The translations under genes and the position numbers were made by a program. From JAXLVB01 sp046329195 (lineage in GTDB: Bacteria; Bacteroidota; Bacteroidia; Cytophagales; Spirosomataceae), in assembly GCA_046329195.1 (NCBI GenBank), contig JAXLVB010000002.1:2480001-2544000 (forward strand): a stretch of DNA of 64,000 bases. The letters are read 5' to 3'. The first letter of the stretch is position 1; each line of letters opens with the position of its first letter. This document shows positions 31,929 through 40,722 of the stretch, piece by piece. Below the pieces are notes generated by a model. The model was given only the letters and a program-made list of their open reading frames with translations. It was not told the origin of the DNA and did not search any database.

Positions 31929-32714
31929 ATGAAACTAGAATTATATCAAATAGATGCCTTCACCGACGAAGTATTTGGAGGAAATCCGGCCTGTGTAGTA
32001 CCGTTAGACGCATGGCTACCCGACGAAATATTGTTGAAAATTGCACAAGAAAACGCCGTTGCCGAAACGGCCTTTTTTATGCGTCAAGGCAACAACTTCC
32101 ATTTGCGTTGGTTTACGCCCGAAATCGAGATGGATTTGTGCGGCCATGCTACGCTTGCCACGGCTCATTGTTTAAAAACACGCCTTCGCTACCCCAACGA
32201 CAGCATCATTTTTGAGACCTTGAGTGGTCGCCTAAGCGTTTTTTGCCAGAACGACCTGTATTATCTCGACTTCCCATCACGGATGCCCGTACCGGCCCAC
32301 TTGCCCGAGCAGATTGCTAAGTCGCTCAACAAACAGCCTAACGCCGTATTCAAGGCACGAGACTACCTACTGGTGTATGACACCGAGGCCGATGTCCGAA
32401 GTCTAGTGATTGACCGGCATCACTTCGACCAACTTAACCTTGACCCCGGAGGTGTGATTGTAACGGCCCTAGGTGCGTCTTGCGATTTCGTTTCTCGCTT
32501 TTTCACCCCACAAGCTTCTATTTTAGAAGACCCCGTCACAGGTTCGGCGCACTGCTCACTGATTCCTTTTTGGTCGGAGCGATTAGGTAAGAAAAACCTC
32601 TTTGCCTTGCAGGTCTCAGCCAGAACAGGTAAGCTGTATTGCGAAGACAAAAACGACCGAGTAATCATTGCAGGCAAGGCCAAGACGTATTCGGCTGGGC
32701 ATTTGTGGATATAA
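31929..32714 (+). CDS. PhzF-family isomerase/epimerase-like protein
   Basis: 261 aa, the usual PhzF length. The fold is a diaminopimelate epimerase-like double domain. Family motifs: YQIDAFTDEVFGGNPACVV at the start; NAVAETAFFM with the catalytic Glu (about residue 46); LRWFTPEIEMDLCGHATLA; and the second-domain signature SRFFTPQASILEDPVTGSAHCSL. PhzF isomerises dihydrohydroxyanthranilate in phenazine synthesis, but most relatives, like this one, occur without phenazine genes and have unknown substrates. Cytoplasmic. It stands in a plus-strand run with no evident shared pathway. Confidence 0.94.
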   Translation: MKLELYQIDAFTDEVFGGNPACVVPLDAWLPDEILLKIAQENAVAETAFFMRQGNNFHLRWFTPEIEMDLCGHATLATAHCLKTRLRYPNDSIIFETLSGRLSVFCQNDLYYLDFPSRMPVPAHLPEQIAKSLNKQPNAVFKARDYLLVYDTEADVRSLVIDRHHFDQLNLDPGGVIVTALGASCDFVSRFFTPQASILEDPVTGSAHCSLIPFWSERLGKKNLFALQVSARTGKLYCEDKNDRVIIAGKAKTYSAGHLWI

Positions 32715-32813
32715 TCGTACCTTTGCTAAAAGACTACAAGCTGTACGTTGGGCTATTGTGAGGGGGCTGTATTCTTAAACCACATCATCTATTTTGCATT
32801 TGTTATTGCCTTG

Positions 32814-33605
32814 ATGAAGAAAGTAATAAAACAATTGGCAAAAGCCATTTTGGGCGAAAACACCATACTGATTGCCAAAACGTGGTTTCGGTCCGAAGAA
32901 GAAAAACGGCTGATTCAAAAGCGAAGAACGTTTTATTTGCAGTTTCTGACAGCCAAAGGCGACAGGTATTTTGATGTTGGGGCCAATTATGGCAACCGCA
33001 TCGAACCCATCGTTGACGACGGTTTTACCATCATAGCCATCGAACCACAGAGCTCATGTATCAACTATTTGAAGCGCAGGTTTAACAACAAAATTTTGAT
33101 TGTACCCAAGGGGCTTGGTGCAGTAGAAGGACGCCAGACCTTGTACATTTCGGATGTCAATACGATTAGTTCCTTTTCAAAAGATTGGATTCGGGCAACG
33201 CAGGAAAGTGGTCGCTTTAGCCAATATAATTGGGAGCAAGAACAGGCCGTTGAAATGACCACGTTAGACAAGTTGATAGAACTCTACGGAAAACCCCAAT
33301 TCATAAAAATAGATGTAGAAGGTTTTGAATTGGAGGTGTTGCAAGGGCTCTCACAGCCCGTCCCGGTCCTGTCGTTTGAATACACCATCCCCGAGCGAAA
33401 GCAAGCAATCCTTGAATGTATAGATAGAATCGTAGAACTGGCTAAGGGGCAGCCCGTGACTTTTAATTATTCAATCAGTGAAAGCATGGAGTGGGCACTA
33501 GAAGCGTGGCTGTCGCCACAAGAAATGAAACAAGAAGTTGATAACGAGCGATTTGTAGTTTCGGAGTTTGGTGACATTTATGCCAAAACAATAGTCAATT
33601 CATAA
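32814..33605 (+). CDS. FkbM-family methyltransferase
   Basis: 263 aa from the ATG at 32814 (MKKVIKQLAKAIL); the frame is open from 32748 but that start adds a non-typical hydrophobic stretch. The SAM-binding Rossmann fold is shown by DRYFDVGANYGNRIEPIVDDG (motif I, about residue 48), IIAIEPQSSCINYLKRRF, VPKGLGAVEGRQTLYIS, MTTLDKLIELYGKPQFIKIDVEGFELEVLQGL and a C-terminal FEYTIPERKQ block. FkbM-type enzymes O-methylate sugars or polyketides, often in surface polysaccharide synthesis. No polysaccharide genes are adjacent. The next gene starts four bases after its stop, so they are probably co-transcribed. Confidence 0.93.
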   Translation: MKKVIKQLAKAILGENTILIAKTWFRSEEEKRLIQKRRTFYLQFLTAKGDRYFDVGANYGNRIEPIVDDGFTIIAIEPQSSCINYLKRRFNNKILIVPKGLGAVEGRQTLYISDVNTISSFSKDWIRATQESGRFSQYNWEQEQAVEMTTLDKLIELYGKPQFIKIDVEGFELEVLQGLSQPVPVLSFEYTIPERKQAILECIDRIVELAKGQPVTFNYSISESMEWALEAWLSPQEMKQEVDNERFVVSEFGDIYAKTIVNS

Positions 33606-33609
33606 GGTT

Positions 33610-34122
33610 ATGGAACGAGTAAAGAGGCTTTTGGCCGATTCTGAAGCACTCATCCTTTTTGGGCTACTTGTCGGGGTAACCGTACTAACGGCCATTCTGT
33701 TGGGAAAATACCTCCAGCGCAAAATCGAAGAAAAGGCAAAAGACCAGCAAGTGGACATTACCAGCTTTGTTTTTCTGAAGCATTTAGTGGTGGCTATTGT
33801 CTATTTTTTAGGATTTGGCTGGGCGCTTCTTTCATTACCCATCACCAATACCTTTGCCCATTCGCTGATTGCGGGTGCAGGAGCTACCACCTTAATTTTG
33901 GGATTTGCCTCTCAACAATTGTTTAACAATCTGATTAGTGGTGTTTTTTTGGTGATTAGGCGTCCCTTCAAAATCAACGACATCATCGAATTCCAAGGTG
34001 TTAGGGGAAGAGTCATCGAGATTAACCTAAACTCAACCTTGATTCAAGACGAATCTGGAGATAAAATATTGATTCCGAGTACATTAATACTCAATGATAA
34101 GATAAAGATAGTAGGGCAGTAA
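33610..34122 (+). CDS. Minimal MscS-type mechanosensitive channel protein
   Basis: 170 aa, much shorter than MscS (about 286 aa). Three hydrophobic helices (about residues 11-33, 52-75 and 80-105) are followed by the pore-lining and beta-domain signature: FASQQLFNNLISGVFLVIRRPFKINDIIEFQGVRGRVIEINLNST. The sequence stops after the beta domain (ILNDKIKIVGQ), so the C-terminal alpha/beta cytoplasmic vestibule is missing. The stop is genuine in this sequence and there is no continuation of MscS homology in other frames downstream that I can see. It is either a natural short channel or a degraded end. Co-transcribed with the FkbM gene. Confidence 0.88.
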   Translation: MERVKRLLADSEALILFGLLVGVTVLTAILLGKYLQRKIEEKAKDQQVDITSFVFLKHLVVAIVYFLGFGWALLSLPITNTFAHSLIAGAGATTLILGFASQQLFNNLISGVFLVIRRPFKINDIIEFQGVRGRVIEINLNSTLIQDESGDKILIPSTLILNDKIKIVGQ

Positions 34123-34365
34123 GTAGCCATTGACGGTTCGCCGTTGCTTCTATTTTATTGGAAATTGGCTAATTGTAAAGTTCTGAATGCGGAGCATTTT
34201 TCCCTCGCTTGTGCGGTAGGCGTAAGCAGTCAAAGTACAATACACCTGACACTGGAGCTGAGAAATTCCGATTCTGGACTGTCGGGTGGAAACACCCTAC
34301 AGCACGGTAAAGAAAATAAGCCCTTTCCCGAAACTATACTTGGTATCCTTTTCTCAGAAAAATCT

Positions 34366-34980
34366 ATGGTGAATAAGGTTTTTTTTATCACTGGAAACAA
34401 GATTGCTTCCATGATTGCTGATGAAAACTCGTTACGGTTTTCGAGCAAGCGTTTCGAGACCATCGAGGCTTTTCAAGAGACTTTTAACAAGAAACTTAGC
34501 TTAGACACCAAAGTCGAAATCAACTACGAATCCATAAAAGTAGTTAAGAAAGAAGATAAAGCCCCTGAGGTAGTTATCATCTATAAATCGGCGATTGGTG
34601 TGCCAATGGATTGCGAGTTTTCGTTTGTTGACTGGGCTGATTATCAGCGTTTTTTTGCCTTTCTTGAGAAGGAGAAATACTTCAGTCGGAGTTATGGAAA
34701 AATGACACCCCTACGGGCTATTCAAAACTACGTGATTGGGCTGTTGGCAACGATAGCCTTCACGCTTTTTACCTACACTGAAGCCATTGACCTGGCCAAT
34801 GGAACAGCTACTGAAGTACATACGGGCAAGGCTAAATTGTTTAATTATTTGATAGAATTTATTGGAGCAAAGGGGGTTGTTATACTAGGTATGTTGTTGG
34901 CTGGTTATTTGGTTTATATGATTTGGAAACGATTTGTGAATCCACCACATCAGGTAACATTCAGACCTCCTATTTATTAA
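34366..34980 (+). CDS. Hypothetical protein with two C-terminal transmembrane segments
   Basis: 204 aa from the first good ATG at 34366 (MVNKVFFITGNKIASM); the frame is open from a TTG at 34144, but the intervening sequence has no coding look and no RBS that I can see. Residues 1-120 are soluble and charged with a PH-like alternation (SLRFSSKRFETIEAF; YESIKVVKKEDKAPEVVIIYKS). Two membrane helices follow (about residues 130-146, VIGLLATIAFTLFTYTE; and 171-188, GVVILGMLLAGYLVYMIW), with a short basic tail. I do not recognise the family. A role as a membrane-linked small regulator is only a guess. Confidence 0.65.
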   Translation: MVNKVFFITGNKIASMIADENSLRFSSKRFETIEAFQETFNKKLSLDTKVEINYESIKVVKKEDKAPEVVIIYKSAIGVPMDCEFSFVDWADYQRFFAFLEKEKYFSRSYGKMTPLRAIQNYVIGLLATIAFTLFTYTEAIDLANGTATEVHTGKAKLFNYLIEFIGAKGVVILGMLLAGYLVYMIWKRFVNPPHQVTFRPPIY

Positions 34981-35149
34981 TGTAAGGCGGATGCTGTTTT
35001 TTAGAGAGCGTAATTATCTTGTTTTCTAAACTTTTTATGCAGATTTATACTAATTAAAAATTGTATATAATATGTTGATAAACAATTAATTACTACTTTG
35101 TTGACAGGGTGTATAGCCTCATTGTGCTTACTTTCCGAAACTTACTATC

Positions 35150-35157
35150 TACCTTTG
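35150..35157 (+). promoter_or_regulatory. -7 element upstream of the Mrp gene
   Basis: TACCTTTG matches TAnnTTTG exactly, 84 bases before the ATG. The nearest TTG (35122-35124) is 25 bases away, a little long for a -33 partner. Confidence 0.5.
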
Positions 35158-35241
35158 TGGTTTCAATTACAATTCCAGTAGCGTGTTACCTTACACATGG
35201 GTAGCAAATAGCTCAATTTCGTTTATACTGCCAACAACAAC

Positions 35242-36351
35242 ATGGGAGACCTAAGTATCAAAAAAGAAGACGTTCTCAAGGCCCTCAGCACTGTCCAAGA
35301 ACCTGATTTAAAGAAAGATTTAGTAACACTCAACATGATTCGTGACATTGAGTTGGGTGTGGGCGAAGTTCGTTTTACCGTGGTGTTGACCACTCCAGCT
35401 TGTCCGCTCAAAGAAAAAATCAAGAAAGATTGTACTGATGCCATCCATCGGCATTTGGGCAGAAATCTTCGGGTTACGGTTAATATGACTGCCGATGTAA
35501 CCACCACCCGCTTGGGCGGAATGCCGCTGTTACCGCAAGTCAAAAATATCATTGCGATTGCCTCGGGCAAGGGAGGCGTGGGCAAATCAACCGTTACAGC
35601 CAACTTGGCAGCAGCCCTCAAAAATGCCGGTGCTAAAGTGGGTATTATTGACGCAGATATTTATGGTCCTTCAATTCCCGTCATGTTCGGAGCAGAAGGC
35701 TTGCAACCTCGGGTGCACGTAGTCAATGGTAAAAACCTCATCGAACCCATCATGCAGTTTGGCATCAAGATGATTTCGATTGGGTTCTTAACACCTGCCG
35801 ATAGTGCCGTGGTTTGGCGAGGTCCCATGGCTAGCCAAGCGTTGAAGCAGTTTTTTGGAGATGTCAATTGGGGTGAATTAGACTACTTACTGATAGACCT
35901 CCCTCCGGGCACTTCTGATATTCACCTCACCATGGTGCAAAGCGTACCTGTAACGGGGGCCGTGATTGTAACTACCCCACAAAAAGTAGCCTTGGCCGAC
36001 GCCACCAAAGGTTTGGCGATGTTCCGCCAGCCACAAATCAACGTGCCGATTTTGGGAATTGTCGAAAATATGGCGTACTTTACTCCCGTCGAACTCCCTG
36101 ACAACAAATACTTTATCTTTGGCCAAGATGGTGGCAAGCGCCTAGCTGAGAAGTTTGAAGTACCTATGATTGGACAAATTCCGTTGGTACAAGGAATCCG
36201 TGAAGCTGGTGATGAAGGCCGCCCGATTGCCATTCAGACCGACTCAATCACAGCCAAGGCGTTTCAAGAAACTGCCGAGAACTTGGCACAGCAAGTGGCG
36301 ATTCGGAATGCCAGCAATGCTAAAACCAAGATTGTAGAAATGAAAATATAA
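35242..36351 (+). CDS. apbC: Mrp/ApbC (NBP35-family) iron-sulfur carrier ATPase
   Basis: 369 aa. Residues 1-95 are a DUF59/MIP18-like domain (VLKALSTVQEPDLKKDLVTL; TPACPLKEKIKKD). Residues about 100-350 form the P-loop ATPase: ASGKGGVGKSTVTANLAAAL (deviant Walker A, about residue 111), DADIYGPSIPVMFG, DYLLIDLPPGTSDIHLT and VTTPQKVALADATKGL. These ATPases hold and transfer Fe-S clusters to target proteins. Where many relatives have a CPxC cluster-binding pair after ENM, this one reads ENMAYFTPVELPDNKYF, without cysteines, a pattern I recall as common in Bacteroidota Mrp. It is followed by an NfuA-like gene, consistent with Fe-S assembly. Confidence 0.93.
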   Translation: MGDLSIKKEDVLKALSTVQEPDLKKDLVTLNMIRDIELGVGEVRFTVVLTTPACPLKEKIKKDCTDAIHRHLGRNLRVTVNMTADVTTTRLGGMPLLPQVKNIIAIASGKGGVGKSTVTANLAAALKNAGAKVGIIDADIYGPSIPVMFGAEGLQPRVHVVNGKNLIEPIMQFGIKMISIGFLTPADSAVVWRGPMASQALKQFFGDVNWGELDYLLIDLPPGTSDIHLTMVQSVPVTGAVIVTTPQKVALADATKGLAMFRQPQINVPILGIVENMAYFTPVELPDNKYFIFGQDGGKRLAEKFEVPMIGQIPLVQGIREAGDEGRPIAIQTDSITAKAFQETAENLAQQVAIRNASNAKTKIVEMKI

Positions 36352-36410
36352 ATCCAAACCTTGCGTTTGGTACAAAACAGATTACTTCAGAACCATTGAC
36401 GAGTAGTAGG

Positions 36411-36671
36411 ATGGAAACCACGATAGACCAAGCCTTATTTGACCGAGTTGACGAAGCCCTGAATAGCATTCGCCCGTATTTAGAAGCCGATGGCGGGAAT
36501 GTACGCATCATCGAAATCACTGAAGACCACAAAGTTATCTTGGAACTAATGGGGGCTTGCAGTTCATGCAGTATGTCTGTGATGACCTTCAAAGCGGGTA
36601 TCGAAGATGCGATTCGTCGAGCGGTGCCCGAAATCCTACAAGTAGAAGCCCTAAATATCACTCCAAGATAA
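36411..36671 (+). CDS. NifU C-terminal-domain Fe-S carrier protein
   Basis: 86 aa from the ATG at 36411 (METTIDQALFDRVDEAL); the frame starts at a TTG 15 bases earlier. It is a single Nfu domain: IRPYLEADGGNVRIIEI, VILELMGACSSCSMSVMTF with the cluster-binding CxxC (about residues 53-56), then GIEDAIRRAVPEI. Such proteins bind a 4Fe-4S cluster as a dimer and hand it to apoproteins. It begins 59 bases after the Mrp stop and shares the same terminator, so Mrp and Nfu form a two-gene Fe-S carrier operon. Confidence 0.95.
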   Translation: METTIDQALFDRVDEALNSIRPYLEADGGNVRIIEITEDHKVILELMGACSSCSMSVMTFKAGIEDAIRRAVPEILQVEALNITPR

Positions 36672-36710
36672 GGTGACTACTTGTATGTAACCCCAGCCAA
36701 TTTTAGCAAC

Positions 36711-36749
36711 AAAAAGACCTTCTGTATTGAAAATGCAGAAGGTCTTTTT
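36711..36749. terminator. Bidirectional rho-independent terminator
   Basis: AAAAAGACCTTCTG (36711-36724) pairs perfectly with CAGAAGGTCTTTTT (36736-36749). It ends the Mrp-Nfu transcript, and its A-run gives a T-run on the other strand for the convergent murF. Confidence 0.92.
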
Positions 36750-36765
36750 GTTAGGCACGCAACCA

Positions 36766-38046
36766 TCATAACACATTCAGGACACTTTCTAAACCCATTC
36801 CCCGAGAACCTTTTACCAAAAAGTGCGTATTGGTCATTACGTGGTCTTGTAACCATACGTGTAAGCCCAATTTATCAGGAAAATAATATGCTCTAGGCAA
36901 ATACTTCAAGGCATTTTGCATGAGGCTGCCTACCAACAAGACGTAATCAAACTGACATTCGGCTATTATCTTGCCCAACGCTTCGTGCTCGGCTTCGGCT
37001 TCGGCTCCTAGCTCAAACATATCGCCCAAAATCACTACTTTCTTGGAAGCTTCCCATCGGTCAAACATCCGCAGTGCCTCTTCCATCGACGACGGGTTGG
37101 CATTGTAAGCATCCATCAAAATGGTGTTGCTGCCTCGTTGCATGAGCTGCGAGCGATTGTTGGTAGGCACATACAAACATACACCGGCATGGATTTGGGC
37201 GTCGTGTACTCCGAAAAGTCGCCCCAGCGCAATAGCTGCTCGGATGTTATCAAAATTATACCGCCCCATCAAGTGCGTGGTATGAATATTACCTTGCTCA
37301 TCTTGGTATTTCACAAAAGGGGTTTCGGTTAAGAGGGTCGCATTGTGCGCATAGCGCAAGGTATAGGCCAGGTTCCGTTCTGACACCATCTCCGAAATCG
37401 TCTCGTCAAGGCCATTATATACAACCATTCCACCTGTTTTTTCCAAAAAATCAAAGAGTTCACCTTCTGCATCTCGAACACCTTCGAGACTCCCGAAGCC
37501 TTCGAGATGCTCTTTTCCGATGTTAGTCAGTAAGCCATGCGTAGGCTCGCCAATCTGACAGAGCTCCCATAACTCCTGCTGGTGATTGGCCCCTAACTCT
37601 ACAATGGCGATTTCGACACTACTGTCAATTTCGAGCAAGGTAAGCGGCACACCAATATGATTATTGAGATTGCCACGAGTGGCATAAGTCTTGTATTTTT
37701 GTCCTAATACACTGTTTACTAGCTCCTTTGTGGTGGTTTTTCCATTAGAGCCGCCTAGGCCAATCACTGGTATTCGGAGTGTTTGACGGTGGTAATTGGC
37801 CAACAGTTGCAAGGCTTTCAAGCTGTCGTCCACCAGCAGGCAGCGCTCGTCGGTGGCATAGTCAGGATTATCTATCAGGGCATATTTAGCACCTTTGGCC
37901 AGTGCTTCTTTGGCAAAGGTATTGGCGTCGAATTTCTCACCACGAAGCGCTACAAACAGCACGTCTTCGGTAATCTTGCGGGTATCAATACAAACCCCTT
38001 TGCACGACAAAAAGTGGTCGTATAATTCTGAAATCGAAATCTTCAT
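36766..38046 (-). CDS. murF: UDP-N-acetylmuramoyl-tripeptide--D-alanyl-D-alanine ligase
   Basis: 426 aa, normal for the shorter Bacteroidota MurF. It adds D-Ala-D-Ala to the UDP-MurNAc-tripeptide in the cytoplasm. Motifs: SCKGVCIDTRKITEDVLFVALRGEKFDAN at the N-terminal substrate domain; VIGLGGSNGKTTTKELV (ATP loop, about residue 95); VELGANHQQELWEL; the middle-domain LTNIGKEHLEGFGS; and DAYNANPSSMEEALRMF plus ILGDMFELGAEAEAEH in the C-terminal domain. These last two blocks separate MurF from MurE and MurC. The gene is alone on the minus strand, convergent with the Fe-S carrier operon. Confidence 0.96.
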   Translation of the reverse strand: MKISISELYDHFLSCKGVCIDTRKITEDVLFVALRGEKFDANTFAKEALAKGAKYALIDNPDYATDERCLLVDDSLKALQLLANYHRQTLRIPVIGLGGSNGKTTTKELVNSVLGQKYKTYATRGNLNNHIGVPLTLLEIDSSVEIAIVELGANHQQELWELCQIGEPTHGLLTNIGKEHLEGFGSLEGVRDAEGELFDFLEKTGGMVVYNGLDETISEMVSERNLAYTLRYAHNATLLTETPFVKYQDEQGNIHTTHLMGRYNFDNIRAAIALGRLFGVHDAQIHAGVCLYVPTNNRSQLMQRGSNTILMDAYNANPSSMEEALRMFDRWEASKKVVILGDMFELGAEAEAEHEALGKIIAECQFDYVLLVGSLMQNALKYLPRAYYFPDKLGLHVWLQDHVMTNTHFLVKGSRGMGLESVLNVL

Positions 38047-38464
38047 AAAACAAGTTTCGGTATTTAGGCCATAAAAGTACCTGTTTTTGGGTTTGGATGA
38101 ATAACCCCGAGCTGTTATTCGTAACTAACTATTCATAAACCACTCATAAGCAATTAGTTATCCACTAACATTACCTAGTCTGATGGAGGCTCCGCCAGTG
38201 GTTAGATGTCTTTTCAGTAGCAAGGTGCATGCTTGTTGATTGTCAATAGATTTACTAAATAACTTCGGTTTTTACCCGCAGACAGTCGCAGATTGAAAAA
38301 CACCGATTTTCACAGATTAAAACAAAATCAGCGGGTTTCTGCGAGTTAAATTTTAAAGAAGCTTAGTTTACAATGTATTTAGTAGTTTCAAAAGAATTTT
38401 TGTCAGATATTGTTCGTTACAAAAAGGAGACAGAAATTGCAGCGTTGTAGATTTGGTGTGACCT
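38047..38464. other. Intergenic region with a Bacteroidota-type dispersed repeat
   Basis: 418 bases between divergent murF and the FG-GAP gene. At about 38273-38350 lies a repeat-like stretch with several related words: CCCGCAGACAGTCGCAGATT, TTTTCACAGATTAAAACAAA and GCGGGTTTCTGCGAGTTAAA. This style of CGCAGATT/CACAGATT repeat is scattered through many Bacteroidota genomes. TAGATTTG at 38448-38455 is a -7-like sequence but lies too close to the ATG at 38465 to be a sure promoter. No coding frame seen. Confidence 0.45.
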
Positions 38465-40681
38465 ATGAAAAAATATTTCTTTTTTGTGCTCCTTGGCCTT
38501 TGTACAAAAGCACGTAGTCAAGAGTACGGGTTCAAATTTTTTCCAACCGATGTGGCTGTTCGTGTCAACAACCAGACCCTGCTAAATGCTTGGGCAGGAG
38601 GCTTCAATTCAGCTCAATTCTGGAAAATAGACCTCAATGCCGACGGTACCGAAGACCTTGTTATTTTTGACCGTACTAATCAGAAAGTCAGCACTTTTCT
38701 TACCCAAAATAAAGCCTACGTTTATACCCCCAAATACGAGCAGCTATTCCCGAGCGATATTCAAAACTGGCTTCAGTTGATTGATTTTGACAACGACGGT
38801 AAGAAAGATTTGTTCACGTTTACGCCTCAGGGTATTCGCCTTTTCAAAAATACGGCTACTAGTGGCGTGCCTACTTGGAAACTAGTTGCCGACCCCCTCT
38901 ATTCGGTAGGATTTTCAGGAAAAATCAACCTTTATGTCGCATCAACCGATATTCCAGCCATTACAGATGTGGACAACGACGGCGACTTAGATGTGCTAAC
39001 GTTCGACTTTTCGGGGAACTTTGTAGAATTTCATAAAAACTTCACCATCGAAGAAAAAAAAGCACCTAGCGAGTTAATTTACCGAAAACAGGGTTTCTGT
39101 TGGGGTAATTTTTACAAGGAATTTTGTAAAGATTTTCGGTTTGACATCGACTGTCAAACGGGTCAACTGATTCCTCAGAGTGACCCCAACGCTCGCATAG
39201 CTCACACGGGCAACTCGATGCTGGTAGAAGACGTAACGGGCGATGGCAAAAAAGACGTGCTATTTGGCTACGTAGGCTGTACCAATTTGGCGATGCTGCC
39301 CAACGTGGGCACCGTTCAAGATGCGCTCTTCAAAGCAGCTTTGTATGATTATCCGGTCAATAATCCCATCAATTTTCAGATTTTCCCTGCCGTTTTTTTT
39401 GATGATTTTGACAACGACGGCAAAAAAGAACTGTTGGCTAGTCCTAACCTGTACAGCAACGACAGCAATTATCTAACTGATTTTGCTCAATCGGCTTGGT
39501 TGTATCGCAACGGAGGCACTAACACAGCGCCTAGCTATATACCTGTACAAAAGGATTTCTTGCAAAATACCATGCTTGATGTGGGCGAAAATGCCGCTCC
39601 TGCCTTTGCCGATTTAGATGGCGACGGCGACCAAGATATACTAGTAGGCATCAGCGGTAAGCAGACCACCGACCGAGGGTATCGGGGGAGCTTGTGGGTA
39701 TTAAAAAATTCTGGTACTAAAACGGCCCCTTCTTTTGAGCTACAAAACACTGATTATCTGGGCATTTCAAGTGCAGAGCAGTTGTTTGACCTTGTTCCAT
39801 TTTTTACAGATTTTGATGGCAACGGCGTAGCTGATTTGGGAATCATCAGCAACAGCCAACGAGGAATAGAAGCCCGATTTGTACCTAATCAGGCCCGTAA
39901 AGGAGAAGCCATGCAGTTGGATTGGAAGAATGTACGCCAACTAGCACTGCCGAGTGATACCCGCAACGGTGATAGTGTGCTTTTTTATGATCTTGATTCT
40001 GACGGTGACTTGGATTTACTCATTGGCAAATCGTATGGTAATTTAGACTATTACCGAAACGACGGCACTACAACAGCTCCTCAGTTTCAGCTCGAAACCG
40101 ATAGCTTTGGCGGGTTTAATGGCGATGATTTTGTTAGGAATATTGCTGTCAATATAGCCGACCTCAATGGCGACTTGCAACCAGAATTGGTGTTGACCGA
40201 TGGTGATGGCTTTCTCAGTGTGTATTCTGGCCTTAGTGATGCCAATCCTAAATTGACTGCAAGCAAAAGTGTGCTATGGGACGAACTGAGTAATCAATAT
40301 GCTCGCTTGCGTTTGGGTGGGCGGCTCGTTGTGAGTTTTGCCGATTTGAATGGCGACCGCCTGCCAGACATGGTAGTGGGTACCAATAGCGGCGGACTAC
40401 GAATTTTGCTGAATACTTCTGTTTCTAAAACTCCTCCTCAAGGCATTGAAAACATCTTGGTATATCCAAATCCAACGAGCCGTTTACTTTATGTGATAGC
40501 CCCGACCGACAGTGAATTAGAAATCTACTCAGCCATCGGTCAAAAAGTCACCCAACGAGCCGTTGATGCCAACCAACGCACTGCTTTTGATGCTTCGCTT
40601 TGGGCCGATGGCATGTACTTGATTAGAGCTACTTCAACCAATGGCAATACCCAAACGGTGAAAGTATGGGTGAGGAGGTAG
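38465..40681 (+). CDS. FG-GAP/VCBS-repeat surface protein with T9SS sorting domain
   Basis: 738 aa. The signal peptide (MKKYFFFVLLGLCTKARS) is followed by about ten VCBS/FG-GAP units, each with a calcium-binding D-x-D-x-D-G loop: DLNADGTEDLV, DFDNDGKKDLF, DVDNDGDLDVL, DVTGDGKKDVL, DFDNDGKKELL, DLDGDGDQDIL, DFDGNGVADLG, DLDSDGDLDLL, DLNGDLQPELV and DLNGDRLPDMV. They form an integrin-alpha-like beta-propeller, probably binding carbohydrate or protein ligands at the cell surface. The final 75 residues (ENILVYPNPTSRLLYVI ... GMYLIRATSTNGNTQTVKVWV) are a type A C-terminal sorting domain for type IX secretion. First of three adjacent T9SS cargo genes. Confidence 0.93.
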   Translation: MKKYFFFVLLGLCTKARSQEYGFKFFPTDVAVRVNNQTLLNAWAGGFNSAQFWKIDLNADGTEDLVIFDRTNQKVSTFLTQNKAYVYTPKYEQLFPSDIQNWLQLIDFDNDGKKDLFTFTPQGIRLFKNTATSGVPTWKLVADPLYSVGFSGKINLYVASTDIPAITDVDNDGDLDVLTFDFSGNFVEFHKNFTIEEKKAPSELIYRKQGFCWGNFYKEFCKDFRFDIDCQTGQLIPQSDPNARIAHTGNSMLVEDVTGDGKKDVLFGYVGCTNLAMLPNVGTVQDALFKAALYDYPVNNPINFQIFPAVFFDDFDNDGKKELLASPNLYSNDSNYLTDFAQSAWLYRNGGTNTAPSYIPVQKDFLQNTMLDVGENAAPAFADLDGDGDQDILVGISGKQTTDRGYRGSLWVLKNSGTKTAPSFELQNTDYLGISSAEQLFDLVPFFTDFDGNGVADLGIISNSQRGIEARFVPNQARKGEAMQLDWKNVRQLALPSDTRNGDSVLFYDLDSDGDLDLLIGKSYGNLDYYRNDGTTTAPQFQLETDSFGGFNGDDFVRNIAVNIADLNGDLQPELVLTDGDGFLSVYSGLSDANPKLTASKSVLWDELSNQYARLRLGGRLVVSFADLNGDRLPDMVVGTNSGGLRILLNTSVSKTPPQGIENILVYPNPTSRLLYVIAPTDSELEIYSAIGQKVTQRAVDANQRTAFDASLWADGMYLIRATSTNGNTQTVKVWVRR

Positions 40682-40722
40682 TTGTGAATAGTAGCCTTGA
40701 CTTGCTTTTAACGATTGATATA

